Positions 18,544 through 26,785 of a stretch of DNA of 64,000 bases are shown one piece after another (position 1 is the stretch's first letter; each line of letters starts with the position of its first letter). The position numbers and the translations under genes are program-made. Source of the DNA: Acidobacteriota bacterium. Lineage in GTDB: Bacteria; Acidobacteriota; Terriglobia; Bryobacterales; UBA6623. The notes under the pieces are model-generated. The model ran no database searches. It was not told the origin of the DNA and saw nothing but the letters and a program-made list of their open reading frames with translations. Where the stretch lies: the NCBI GenBank assembly GCA_016125275.1, contig WGMB01000003.1:1405896-1469895 (forward strand), given 5' to 3'.

Positions 18544-18807
18544 ATGACAGTATTCATCCAGTCTGCTAGAGTCGCAAGGATTGCTATTGGGGTATGGTTG
18601 ATATGGGTAGGAGTCGGGTTCGTCATGCCCGCCGTCGGCATCGTACAGGCGCCGTCGCCGGTATCGACAGTTCTTGCGACCGCCTTCATCGGCACGTGTA
18701 TTTGGCTTGCGGCATGTATTCTGAGAGAAAGAGCTTCTCGTGGACGTGACCAGAGCCCCGCAAATACTGGCGACCGAGATTGCGGAAGCAGGCACAACAA
18801 TACATGA
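18544..18807 (+). CDS. small two-helix membrane protein of unknown function
   Basis: An 87-residue protein with two hydrophobic helices (IAIGVWLIWVGVGFVMPAVG and VLATAFIGTCIWLAACIL) and a charged C-terminal tail rich in Arg, Asp and Asn. No family is recognised. It starts 3 bases after the preceding stop, on the same strand, in the AT-richer patch. Confidence 0.5.
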   Translation: MTVFIQSARVARIAIGVWLIWVGVGFVMPAVGIVQAPSPVSTVLATAFIGTCIWLAACILRERASRGRDQSPANTGDRDCGSRHNNT

Positions 18808-19004
18808 CGGTGGCAGGTGTCTATCCGCGACATCGTGAGCCCTCAGCCTGTGTCTAAAACCATTCCCGCTGAGCCATGTTCTGGGGTAGACTGGCGCCGT
18901 GGCGATGACGGCGCAGATGGCGGCGCAGATGGGGGACGGAGCCCGAATAGGGCGGGGAGTGTGCGAGACTGTCAGCGTCAGATGCCGAGAGCGGGGTCTT
19001 GGTG
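18808..19004. other. spacer within small-protein patch
   Basis: No gene is seen. Around 18907-18931 the 12-base unit ending GGCGCAGAT occurs twice in tandem with one mismatch. A TGATGTCAGTG at 19003-19013 contains the start of the next gene. Confidence 0.4.
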
Positions 19005-19508
19005 ATGTCAGTGTCGATTCTTGGCATCGTTATTGCGTACATGGTGATGGCTCTCACCGGGCGAGGACATTCCAGCGAGAAGGCTATCAGGGAGCCAACT
19101 CGAACGATTTTCCCGTCGAGGCGACGCCTCAGGAGAGCGAGTCAGTTCGCGATCGTTGGGAGTGGGGCCTTAGCTTGCTTAGGGATAGCTGTAGGACCCG
19201 GAGGCACAACTCTCTTCTGGGGTAGCCTGGTATTCTTCACAATCAGTCTTGTCTCGTATCCGAGCCGCATCATCATCTCGGAGGCGGGCGTGGATAAGAT
19301 ATGGCTCGGAGGGTGGCTTCGAAGGTCAATAGACTGGCGCGAAGCATATTGCGCTATTTCTGATCCTATAGCTCATTCTGTAGAATTATTGTCAATACAG
19401 GGGAAGTCGATCACGCACACGTGTGATCACGTCGATAGAGGTTGGTTCCTGTCACTATTGGAAGCTCATGTGCCGATTCGGCCGGCGCAGCAGCCAATGC
19501 CGTTTTAG
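19005..19508 (+). CDS. membrane protein with possible bacterial PH-like domain
   Basis: A 167-residue protein: an N-terminal hydrophobic helix (VSILGIVIAYMVMAL), a basic stretch (SRRRLRR), two more hydrophobic segments (about 48-85), and a soluble C-terminal part of about 75 residues whose pattern, SRIIISEAGVDKIW...RRSIDWREA, resembles the strand order of small bacterial PH domains. The resemblance is only by eye. ATG 19005 is chosen over TTG 18999. Base composition is lower in G+C than in the neighbours. Confidence 0.5.
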   Translation: MSVSILGIVIAYMVMALTGRGHSSEKAIREPTRTIFPSRRRLRRASQFAIVGSGALACLGIAVGPGGTTLFWGSLVFFTISLVSYPSRIIISEAGVDKIWLGGWLRRSIDWREAYCAISDPIAHSVELLSIQGKSITHTCDHVDRGWFLSLLEAHVPIRPAQQPMPF

Positions 19509-19680
19509 TTTCCAATGAAGTCAGCCACGCTGAGCACGTCCCGACTCTCCCGCACAAGAAAGGCGCCGGATCCGAATCAGCAGACTTCAGAATCTTGGGG
19601 ACGGGGGTTTTGAGTAAACGTGCTAGTTCTATGGCGAGACCTCTTTGTCAGTGCCCCTCTGGAACGGAGTCGGAAACCCA

Positions 19681-19911
19681 ATGGATCTAGTGTATCTCCT
19701 GTCGCATGTACGCGATGAGCCTGGTAACGATAAGGTCATCGGCATCTATCGGTCGGAGGCAGCAGCGACAGCCGCAATCGAGCGCATGAAGAAGAAGCCT
19801 GGTTTCTCGGACTACCCCGACGGTTTCGTAGTGGATAAATACAAGTTGGACGAGGACAACTGGACGGAGGGGTTCTTCACTGGGTCGAGCGGTGGGCCGC
19901 GAAAGTCTTAG
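19681..19911 (+). CDS. small conserved protein, DUF7336-like
   Basis: A 76-residue soluble protein starting MDLVYLLSHVRDEPGNDKV, with the segments IGIYRSEAAATAAIERM, PGFSDYPDGF and DKYKLDEDNWTEGF. This pattern (a two-strand start, an Ala-rich helix and a terminal TEGF) is that of a small uncharacterised family of single-domain proteins (DUF7336, from memory) found scattered in accessory regions, where they often sit near immunity or host-interaction genes. The function is unknown. ATG 19681 is preferred over an upstream start at 19645. Confidence 0.65.
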   Translation: MDLVYLLSHVRDEPGNDKVIGIYRSEAAATAAIERMKKKPGFSDYPDGFVVDKYKLDEDNWTEGFFTGSSGGPRKS

Positions 19912-20076
19912 CGGCGCGTTATGACGTCCGGCGCCACGACCTACAGCTCGTCCGCTTCCCGGCACCCACGCGGCTCTGGCGCAGATGAGGAAAACCCGGG
20001 GGAAACCGAACAGACTCAATTCCTATCGAATCGTCCATGCGTCCTTTTGAGCCGATGGTAAATTCATCCTTTGCTT

Positions 20077-20132
20077 CGGCGGATTCGAGGCCTCGGGGGT
20101 CGCAACCTGACGGTTGCGGCTCCGTTGCGCGA
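20077..20132 (+). repeat. palindromic interspersed repeat, copy 2
   Basis: Matches 18001-18056 at 54 of 56 positions, in the same orientation, with the same CGCAACC-TGAC-GGTTGCG hairpin. Together the two copies bracket about 2 kb that contains the small membrane protein genes. Confidence 0.9.
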
Positions 20133-20162
20133 ATCGCCGGAATGCCCCTGAACTACCAGCGT

Positions 20163-20456
20163 TCATCGATCTGGAAAGTATCGATCCGCGAATGCGAGTC
20201 CCATGAGCCCGTTGAGAATGGTGCTGACGTGGTTGATGCAGAGCACAGCAAGTCCCGCGGCGGGCGCTATTAGGAGCAAGCGAATCGCCCACATCTTCCA
20301 TAGGTCGGGGTAGGCTTCGGGGAACCAGACATTCAGGGCAGTCGCCAGCAGGCATATCGGCCCGTAGATCCGGAGCCCCCTCGATGCCGAGGCGATTCGC
20401 CGCCTAGCCGCCTGCTTGCACTCGGCAGCCGTAAGAATCGGTTGCTCCGCTTTCAC
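20163..20456 (-). CDS. small membrane protein of unknown function
   Basis: A 97-residue protein with two hydrophobic helices (IYGPICLLATALNVWF and IRLLLIAPAAGLAVLCINHV) after a short basic N-terminus. No family is recognised. The GTG start at 20456 is supported by TAGACT ending 9 bases upstream (20466-20471 on the minus strand). It lies just outside the second palindromic repeat and next to mutS2, whose stop is 35 bases away. Confidence 0.6.
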   Translation of the reverse strand: MKAEQPILTAAECKQAARRRIASASRGLRIYGPICLLATALNVWFPEAYPDLWKMWAIRLLLIAPAAGLAVLCINHVSTILNGLMGLAFADRYFPDR

Positions 20457-20465
20457 CGCAGAGGT

Positions 20466-20471
20466 AGTCTA
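20466..20471 (-). promoter_or_regulatory. TAGACT -10-like element, near-leaderless
   Basis: Ends 9 bases before GTG 20456; predicts transcription starting within about 2 bases of the start codon. Confidence 0.4.
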
Positions 20472-20490
20472 TCACCGCCTCCAGGCCTCT

Positions 20491-22935
20491 TTAGTCCAGC
20501 CGCATTTCGACGATGGTGGCGCCGGCGCCGCCTTCGCGGGCTTCGGCTTGGTAGTACTTTTCCACGTGGATGTGGCCGGCGAACATTTGCCACAGGGAGC
20601 GGCGCAGGGCGTTGGTGCCGTGGCCGTGGATGATGCGCAGGCGGCGGACTTCGGCCAGGGCCGCCTCGTCGAGGAATTTGTCGACTTCGGCGCGCGCCTC
20701 TTCGGCCGTGCGGCCGATGACGTTGATCTCTTGGAGCGCTGAGGGGTCGCGTTCGACGGCCGGCTTGAAGGTCACGCCGTCGGGCAGGCCGCCGCGGAAG
20801 CCTTTGGGGGCTTGATCGAGGATTTCGCTGACGTCGGCGGAGCGGATCTGCATCTTGAGCTGGCCGACTTGGACTTCCCAGCGGTCGTCGCCGATCTTGC
20901 GCAGGATCTTGCCCTGTGCGCCGAAGCCGCCGAGCTTGACGTGGGAGCCCTCGCGCAGCTCGGCCGCCGGGGCGACCATGGTGGCCGGGGCGGCTTTGCC
21001 CAGGGCTTCGGAGGCGGCCATTTGGAGGCGCTCGGTGGACTCGCGCTGGGTGCGGGCCAGGGCTCGTTGGGCGTTGGCGAGGGCGCGGCGGCCGGCTTCG
21101 GCCTGCTCCACCTTTTCGAGCGCCTGCTTGAGGGCTTCGGAGTTGGCGACCTGGGCTTCGCGCACGGCGTGCTGGAAGCGCTTCTCGAGCTCGGCGATCT
21201 TGCGCTTCTCGTTCTGCTCGGCTTCGCGGAGGATTTCGCGCTCGCGTTCGCGCAGGCGCTGCTCGGCGATGCGGAGCTGCTCCTGCTTGCGCTCGTTCTC
21301 CTCCACCCGGGCGTGCAGCTTGCCGATGAGCTCGGAGGCCTGCTCGTCCTGCTCGGCCATGGCGGCCCGGGCGCGCGCGATGACGGACTCGGGCAACCCG
21401 AAGCGCGCCGCCATGGAGAGGCCGGCCGAGCGGCCGGGCACTCCCACCAGCAGCTTGTGGGTGGGCGAGAGGGTGGCTTCGTCGTAACCCATGGCGGCGC
21501 TGACGATGCGCTCGTTGTTGGCCGCGTGGACCTTGAGCAGCGGCAGGTGGGTGGAGACCAGCGCGAAGGCGCCTTGATCGAGGAAGGAGTCGACGACGGC
21601 GACGCCGAGCGCGCCGCCCTCCTGGGGGTCGGTGGCGCCGCCGAGCTCGTCGATGATGACGAGGCTGCGGCTGGTGGCGGCTTCGAGCATGTCGCGCAGC
21701 ATCTGCACGTGCGCGGAGAACGTGCTGAGGCTGGCTTCGATGGACTGGGCGTCGCCGATGTCGGCCAGGACCTGCTCGAACCAGGGGAAGACGGCTTCGG
21801 CGGCGGGGATCGGGACGCCGGAGCGGGCCATCAGCGCCAGCAGGCCGACGGTCTTGAGCGCGACGGTCTTGCCGCCGGCGTTGGGGCCGGAGATGACCAG
21901 CACGTTGCGGCCTTCGGCCAGACGCAGCGACAGCGGCTCCACCTTGCGGCCCTTGCGGCGCAGAACGTCTTCGAGCAGCGGATGGCGCGCCCATTCGAGC
22001 TTGAGCTCGTCGGCGGAGAATCGCGGCAGGCAGCAGCGGAACTCGTAGCCGAAGCGCGCCTTGGCGAAGATGAGCTCCAGGTTCGCCAGGGTCTTGACGG
22101 CGACCCGCACGTCCTCGTCGCGCTCGGAAAGCTTTTCCGTCATCTCGCGCAGGATGCGCAGGATCTCGCGCTGCTCTTCTTCGAGCAGGCTGACGAGCTT
22201 GTTGTTCTGGGTGATGGTTTCGAGCGGCTCGACGAAGACGGTCTGGCCGGTGGAGCTGGCGGCGTGCACCACGCCTTCGATCTGGCCCTTCCAGCTCGCT
22301 TTGACCGGCACGACGGAGCGGCCGTTGCGGACGGTGGAGTAGTCGTCGCGGAGGCGGCCTTCGTCGAAGTGGCGGCGGACGAAGCGTTCGAGAGACTCGT
22401 GGACGACTTGGCGCTGGCGCTCGATCTGGCGGCGGACGCGGGCGAGCCCGGAGCTGGCGTGATCGGCGAGGTCGCCGTTGGGCAGGATCTTGCCGCCGAG
22501 CTCGCGCAGCAGCTCGCCGAACTCGGGGATGCGGTCGGCGTGCTGGCCGAGCTTGGGGCGGCGGGCGCGCTCGCGCCACAGGCGGCCGCGGGTCTCGTCG
22601 GCGCGCTCGAGGGCTTCGAGCAGGCAGAAGATGTCGTGGGCCTCCATGGCGAAGCCGTCCACGCCGAGCTGCTCGGTGGCCGGCTGGACGTTGCGCAGGC
22701 CCTGGAAGCGCGGCAGGGGCGTGAGGTTGCGCTGGTCGGGCGAGTCGGCGTTGCGCAGCCACTCGACGGCCTCGCCGGTCTCTTCGAGGCGGCGGACGGC
22801 CTCCTCGGGCGAGGCGGCCAGGGGCTCCTGGGCCCACTGGTCCAGGCAAGCCTGCCCGAGCGCGCTGTAGGTATAGCGGCCGAGCAGGGCGAGAAGGGCG
22901 TCGAGCTCCAGGGCTTGGCGGGCTGCGTCGGTCAT
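20491..22935 (-). CDS. mutS2: MutS2 endonuclease/ATPase
   Basis: MutS2 of 814 residues, a MutS relative without mismatch-recognition domain that acts on branched DNA and, in some bacteria, on collided ribosomes. The lever/clamp region is followed by the ATPase with Walker A GPNAGGKT (about 349-356) and Walker B LVIIDELGGATDP, a long coiled coil rich in Glu, Arg and Gln (about 520-650), a KOW-like linker (EGSHVKLGGFGAQGKIL) and a C-terminal Smr nuclease domain with HGHGTNALR (about 769-777). All domains are intact. It starts 4 bases after the Nudix gene stop, so the two are probably co-transcribed. Confidence 0.97.
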   Translation of the reverse strand: MTDAARQALELDALLALLGRYTYSALGQACLDQWAQEPLAASPEEAVRRLEETGEAVEWLRNADSPDQRNLTPLPRFQGLRNVQPATEQLGVDGFAMEAHDIFCLLEALERADETRGRLWRERARRPKLGQHADRIPEFGELLRELGGKILPNGDLADHASSGLARVRRQIERQRQVVHESLERFVRRHFDEGRLRDDYSTVRNGRSVVPVKASWKGQIEGVVHAASSTGQTVFVEPLETITQNNKLVSLLEEEQREILRILREMTEKLSERDEDVRVAVKTLANLELIFAKARFGYEFRCCLPRFSADELKLEWARHPLLEDVLRRKGRKVEPLSLRLAEGRNVLVISGPNAGGKTVALKTVGLLALMARSGVPIPAAEAVFPWFEQVLADIGDAQSIEASLSTFSAHVQMLRDMLEAATSRSLVIIDELGGATDPQEGGALGVAVVDSFLDQGAFALVSTHLPLLKVHAANNERIVSAAMGYDEATLSPTHKLLVGVPGRSAGLSMAARFGLPESVIARARAAMAEQDEQASELIGKLHARVEENERKQEQLRIAEQRLREREREILREAEQNEKRKIAELEKRFQHAVREAQVANSEALKQALEKVEQAEAGRRALANAQRALARTQRESTERLQMAASEALGKAAPATMVAPAAELREGSHVKLGGFGAQGKILRKIGDDRWEVQVGQLKMQIRSADVSEILDQAPKGFRGGLPDGVTFKPAVERDPSALQEINVIGRTAEEARAEVDKFLDEAALAEVRRLRIIHGHGTNALRRSLWQMFAGHIHVEKYYQAEAREGGAGATIVEMRLD

Positions 22936-22939
22936 AGCG

Positions 22940-23386
22940 CTACGGTCGAGGCGCGGCGGCGGACCGCAGTTGAAACGCCTTTTCGATGACGGCGGGCGAG
23001 CCCGGGGTCATCTCGATCTCTCCCAGGCTGTGGCGGTCGAACCAAGCGGCCGCGGCGGCGTCGTCGCCGGCGAACAGGACGCCGCCGACGGCTTCGCAGA
23101 GGTAGTCGAGCAGGACGTAGTGGTACTCCACGGCGCCGCTTTCATCGGGCAGAATGCGCTCGAAGACCTCGACCAGGGGACCGACGCGTGCCTCCAGCCC
23201 GGTCTCCTCGAGGATCTCTCGGCGCAGGCCGTCGGCGATCGTCTCTCCCACCTCGAGCGCGCCCCCGGGCAGAGACCACAAGCCCGCTTGGGGCGGCTGT
23301 CCGCGACGGACCAGCAGCACGCGTTCGGCGTCGAGCAGAACGGCGGCCACGCCGACAATCGGCCGCTCGGGATAGCTCCGTCCCAT
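22940..23386 (-). CDS. Nudix hydrolase
   Basis: A single-domain Nudix pyrophosphohydrolase of 148 residues. The Nudix box is complete: G42, E48, R56-E57, E60-E61 and G63 in GALEVGETIADGLRREILEE. LVRRGQPPQAGLWSLPGG immediately before it is typical of MutT/ADP-ribose-type enzymes. ATG 23386 is preferred to GTG 23413 because the conserved part begins close to it and GAGG lies upstream. The substrate (oxidised nucleotide, ADP-ribose or sugar nucleotide) cannot be told. It heads a two-gene unit with mutS2, compatible with a DNA-maintenance role. Confidence 0.9.
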   Translation of the reverse strand: MGRSYPERPIVGVAAVLLDAERVLLVRRGQPPQAGLWSLPGGALEVGETIADGLRREILEETGLEARVGPLVEVFERILPDESGAVEYHYVLLDYLCEAVGGVLFAGDDAAAAAWFDRHSLGEIEMTPGSPAVIEKAFQLRSAAAPRP

Positions 23387-23463
23387 CCAACGCCTCTTCC
23401 CGAATTCCAGCACACCCGGCCCGGAGGGGCAATCCTTGATATGCTCAGCGGCGAGAGACTCCG

Positions 23464-23847
23464 ATGTGGAACCGCCGTCGCCTGCTGGCCTGCCTGCTGT
23501 TGGGAAGCTCGTCGCTGTGGGCCAAAAAGAAGAAGAAAAAGGCCGCGAAGGACGAGAACTTGGGGTTGCTGACGGGGACGGTGTTCCAGTCCTCGGGGTT
23601 CTCGCTGCCGGGCGCCAAGGTCACGGCGACGGCCGAGGATGACCCCAAGGTGAAGTTCGAGACGATCTCGGACGGGCGGGGCGAGTTCTCGTTCCGGGCC
23701 CCGGCGGGAGCGGAGCCGGGCTCGGCGCGCCGCTACAAGGTGCGGGCGGAGGCCAAGGGGTTCCAGCCGGGCGAGAAGTCGGCCGACGTGTACCTGGCCC
23801 AGCGCACGAACATGAACCTGCTGTTGTCGCCGGAGAAGGCGCAATAA
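23464..23847 (+). CDS. secreted carboxypeptidase-regulatory-like domain protein
   Basis: A 127-residue exported protein: signal peptide (RRRLLACLLLGSSSLWA), a run of six lysines, then one carboxypeptidase regulatory-like (transthyretin-fold) domain beginning LTGTVFQSSGFSLPGAKVT. Such domains are abundant in Acidobacteriota and bind surfaces or act as adaptors for TonB receptors. GCGAGAG lies 6 bases upstream of ATG 23464, with TATGCT at 23440-23445. The next gene encodes the same fold, which suggests an old duplication. Confidence 0.75.
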   Translation: MWNRRRLLACLLLGSSSLWAKKKKKKAAKDENLGLLTGTVFQSSGFSLPGAKVTATAEDDPKVKFETISDGRGEFSFRAPAGAEPGSARRYKVRAEAKGFQPGEKSADVYLAQRTNMNLLLSPEKAQ

Positions 23848-23887
23848 AGGTTCGAAAGGCAACCCATCGGACGCCGGCCGCGTCCGA

Positions 23888-23893
23888 TAGACT
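23888..23893 (+). promoter_or_regulatory. TAGACT -10-like element
   Basis: Ends 7 bases before GTG 23901 and 22 bases before ATG 23916; it therefore leaves open which of the two starts is used. Confidence 0.4.
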
Positions 23894-23915
23894 CGTAGGA
23901 GTGAGGAGAGCAGTG

Positions 23916-24296
23916 ATGATGACCACCAGACGCTTCTTGCGGTCGGCGGCGCCGGCCATTGCAGTCGTATTGATGGCGGGGGTCTTCGCGGTCTCTCCCT
24001 CGACGGCGGCGGACAAGGACAAGAAGGAGAAGCCCACCCGGACGGTCAAAGGCATTGTGACCGACGACAGCGACAACCCGATTACGGCGGTGGTGCAGTT
24101 GAAGAACTTGCGGACGCTGGACGTGCGCTCCTACAACACCGACAAGCAGGGCCGCTACTACTTCAGCGGGCTGGACCTGAACACCGACTACGAGATTCGA
24201 GCCTTTGCCGACGGCTGGGGCGAGAAGGTGCGTCGGGTGAGCGCCTTTGACGACCGGATGGAGCTGTTCTACCAGCTCAAGCTCAAGAAAGAGTAG
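23916..24296 (+). CDS. secreted carboxypeptidase-regulatory-like domain protein
   Basis: A 126-residue exported protein with a signal peptide (RRFLRSAAPAIAVVLMAGVF), a lysine-rich linker (DKDKKEKPTRTVKG) and one transthyretin-like regulatory domain (VKGIVTDDSDNPITAVVQL). ATG 23916 has GAGGAGAG 5 bases upstream; GTG 23901 is possible as a leaderless start because TAGACT lies 7 bases before it, but it would add only MRRAV. The stop overlaps the next start by one base (TAGTG). Confidence 0.75.
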   Translation: MMTTRRFLRSAAPAIAVVLMAGVFAVSPSTAADKDKKEKPTRTVKGIVTDDSDNPITAVVQLKNLRTLDVRSYNTDKQGRYYFSGLDLNTDYEIRAFADGWGEKVRRVSAFDDRMELFYQLKLKKE

Positions 24297-24778
24297 TGCG
24301 CCGCCGCGAGTGGATCGCAATGGGCGCGCTGGCGACGACGCTGTGGAGTTGCGGCGGAGCCCCCCAGGAGGCTCGGGGCGATACGGTCGCTCTGGGCCGC
24401 TACCTCCAGAAGCTCAACGGCTCCCCGGTGGTGATCTTCGTGTGGGCGCCGTGGTCGCGGCAGGCCGTGGAGCTCGAGCCCACCATGGCGGAGCTGGCCG
24501 CCGAGTTCCAGCCGTTCGGCGTGGAGTTCGTGACGGTGGCGCTGGACGCCGACGAAGGGCCGGCGGATTCCCCGCTGCGGCTGTTCTACCTGGAAGGCTC
24601 TCTGCCGGAGACGATGGCGCGATTCGGCGTCAACGAAGTTCCCGCGATTCTCACCTTGTCCCCCGAAGGCCGGCTGGTGCATCGGCTGGGATCGGCCGAC
24701 GGACGGCTCGATCCGGGGGATATAGCGGATGCGATCGAGGCGGCTACGGTCGCGCACGACAAGCGTCGAAGCCCTTGA
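24296..24778 (+). CDS. thioredoxin-fold lipoprotein without redox cysteines
   Basis: A 160-residue thioredoxin-like protein. The N-terminus (MRRREWIAMGALATTLWSC) looks like a lipoprotein signal with C19 as the lipidated residue, although the lipobox LWSC has an unusual Trp. The core VVIFVWAPWSRQAVELEPTM matches the thioredoxin active-site region, but the usual WCxxC is replaced by WSRQ, so no disulfide chemistry is possible. The cis-proline region is present as NEVPAILTL. GTG 24296 overlaps the previous stop. It may be a binding or chaperone domain for its secreted neighbours; this is inference. Confidence 0.75.
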   Translation: MRRREWIAMGALATTLWSCGGAPQEARGDTVALGRYLQKLNGSPVVIFVWAPWSRQAVELEPTMAELAAEFQPFGVEFVTVALDADEGPADSPLRLFYLEGSLPETMARFGVNEVPAILTLSPEGRLVHRLGSADGRLDPGDIADAIEAATVAHDKRRSP

Positions 24779-24822
24779 ATTCGGCTGCTATGATGACGGG
24801 GTCGGAAAACTAGGAAATCACC

Positions 24823-26700
24823 ATGCTTTCTCGGCTGACTTTGCGCCTTGGTTCCGCGGCTGTGACGGCCGCACTGATCGGCCCCTGGGCCTGGGCGCAG
24901 AACGCCGAGAGGCTGAAGCAGCAGCGGGAATCGCTGCAATGGCAGGTGATCCGGCCGGTGGTGCGGGGCGACAAGGCGGCGGTGGCCGCAGGCACGCCGA
25001 TCGTGACCGAAGCGGCCATGCGGATGCTGCACGAAGGCGGCAACGCGGTGGACGCGGGCGTGGCTTCGCTGTTCACCGGGGCGGTGACTGAGTTTTCGCA
25101 CTTCGGCTTCGGCGGCGAGGCGCCGATCCTGATCCGCACGCCTGACGGCAAGACGCTGTCGATCGCCGGCGTGGGAACGGCTCCGCAGTTGATGACGCGG
25201 GAGTACTTCCTGTCGCGGCGCACGAACCCGGAGCTCGAGCAGGAGTCGCAGCGGCGCGGCCGCGAGCAGGGTCCGATTCCCTCCTACGGCATTCTGCCGG
25301 CGCTGGTGCCGGGCATGGTCGACGCCGGGCTGCTGGCGCTCAAGCAGTTCGGCACCAAGTCCTTCGCGGAGATCGCCGAGCCGGCCGCGCAGGCTGCTGA
25401 CGGCTTTCCGATCGACGAGATGCGGGCGCGCTCGATCGCTTCAGCGACGCGCTTCCTGCGCCGCTTCCCCACCTCGAGGCAGGTCTTTCTGGGCAACGGG
25501 ATGATTCCGCAGCCCGGCGACGTCTTCCGCCAGCCGGACTTGGCGCGGACGATCCGCTCGATGATCGAGGCCGAGCGCAAGGCCCTGGCGGCGGGCAAGA
25601 GCCGCGAGCAGGCGATCGACGCGGTGCGCGACCACTTCTACCGCGGCGACATCGCGCGGCGCATCGGCGAGTTCGTGAAGGCCAACGACGGGCTGTTGCG
25701 CTATGAGGACATGGCGGCCTTCCGCCTGGAGGTGGAGGAGCCACTGACGACGACCTTCATGGGTTACGAGGTCTACAAGAGCGGCTTCTGGACCCAGGGC
25801 GGCGTGATGATCGAGGCGCTCAACATCCTGGAAGGCTTTCCGCTCACCGACTTCGGCTGGAACTCCCCCGAGTACATCCACACGGTGGTCGAGGCGCTGA
25901 AGCTGGCGTACGCGGACCGCGACACTTGGTACGCCGACCCGAAGTTCTCCGAGATTCCCGAAAAGTTGATGACCAAGGAGTACGCCGCCGAGCGCCGCGC
26001 GCTGATCGACCCGGCGCAGTCGTCGACGGAGTTCCGCCCGGGCAAGTTCGGCAACAAGCCCGCGCCGCATCCGGCTCGCTACGCCGGGCAATTGCGGCCG
26101 CTGACGGACGCGCTGGCCTCCAAGGACACCACCTGCATCGACGTGATCGATAAGGACGGCTGGATGTTCTCGGCCACTCCGTCGGGCGCCTGGATGCCCT
26201 CGGTAATCGCCGGCGACACGGGCGTGCCGTTGACGCAGCGGGCGCAGAGCTTCTTGATGATCGCCGACCACCCGAATGTGGTGGAGCCGGGCAAGCGGCC
26301 GCGGATCACGCTGACGCCGACGATCGTGACGCGGCAGGGCGAGCCGATGATGGCTCTGTCGACGCCGGGCGGCGATCAGCAGGACCAGGCGCTGCTGCAG
26401 GTGATGCTGGCGGCGCTGCTGTTCCGGTTCAACCCGGAGGCGGCGGTGGAAGCGCCGCGCTTCCAGACGCGGCACCTGGTGGCGAGCTTTGACGACCACG
26501 CCATGGAGCCCAACAAGCTGCTGCTGGACGAGCGGATTCCGGAGAGCGTGCTGGAAGAGTTGCTGGACAAGGGCCACGACATCGAGCGCCGCAGCCGCTG
26601 GGATTCCGGGTCGGCGCCGGTGGCGCTGAAGGTGCTGCGCAACGGCGTGATCGAGGCCGGCGCGGACCCTTACGGGTTCCGCTACGCGGACGCTTGGTAG
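24823..26700 (+). CDS. ggt: gamma-glutamyltransferase family protein
   Basis: An exported Ntn-hydrolase of 625 residues that transfers or hydrolyses gamma-glutamyl groups such as that of glutathione, or acts on acylated beta-lactams in related branches. Signal peptide at about 4-24 (LTLRLGSAAVTAALIGPWAWA). The large subunit contains GGNAVDAGVAS and GFGGEAPILI; self-cleavage is expected before T436 in SKDTTCIDVIDKDG, which is then the N-terminal nucleophile of the small subunit; STPGGDQQ matches the conserved GG loop. Transcription may start at TATGAT (24789-24794); TAGGAAA is the ribosome-binding site. The gene stands alone, with a hairpin after it. Confidence 0.9.
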   Translation: MLSRLTLRLGSAAVTAALIGPWAWAQNAERLKQQRESLQWQVIRPVVRGDKAAVAAGTPIVTEAAMRMLHEGGNAVDAGVASLFTGAVTEFSHFGFGGEAPILIRTPDGKTLSIAGVGTAPQLMTREYFLSRRTNPELEQESQRRGREQGPIPSYGILPALVPGMVDAGLLALKQFGTKSFAEIAEPAAQAADGFPIDEMRARSIASATRFLRRFPTSRQVFLGNGMIPQPGDVFRQPDLARTIRSMIEAERKALAAGKSREQAIDAVRDHFYRGDIARRIGEFVKANDGLLRYEDMAAFRLEVEEPLTTTFMGYEVYKSGFWTQGGVMIEALNILEGFPLTDFGWNSPEYIHTVVEALKLAYADRDTWYADPKFSEIPEKLMTKEYAAERRALIDPAQSSTEFRPGKFGNKPAPHPARYAGQLRPLTDALASKDTTCIDVIDKDGWMFSATPSGAWMPSVIAGDTGVPLTQRAQSFLMIADHPNVVEPGKRPRITLTPTIVTRQGEPMMALSTPGGDQQDQALLQVMLAALLFRFNPEAAVEAPRFQTRHLVASFDDHAMEPNKLLLDERIPESVLEELLDKGHDIERRSRWDSGSAPVALKVLRNGVIEAGADPYGFRYADAW

Positions 26701-26716
26701 GGATCGGGGATTGCGA

Positions 26717-26736
26717 CCCCAGGCTCACGCCTGGGG
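26717..26736. terminator. CCCCAGGC hairpin between convergent genes
   Basis: A perfect 8-bp stem CCCCAGGC / GCCTGGGG with loop TCAC lies 17 bases after the ggt stop and is followed by CTCTGTTTCGG. It probably terminates transcription. The same stem sequence occurs at 33023, so it may belong to an interspersed repeat family. Confidence 0.55.
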
Positions 26737-26785
26737 CTCTGTTTCGGTTGGGGAAGCAGAGTTCGGTACGTCAGTCTCGCGGACG

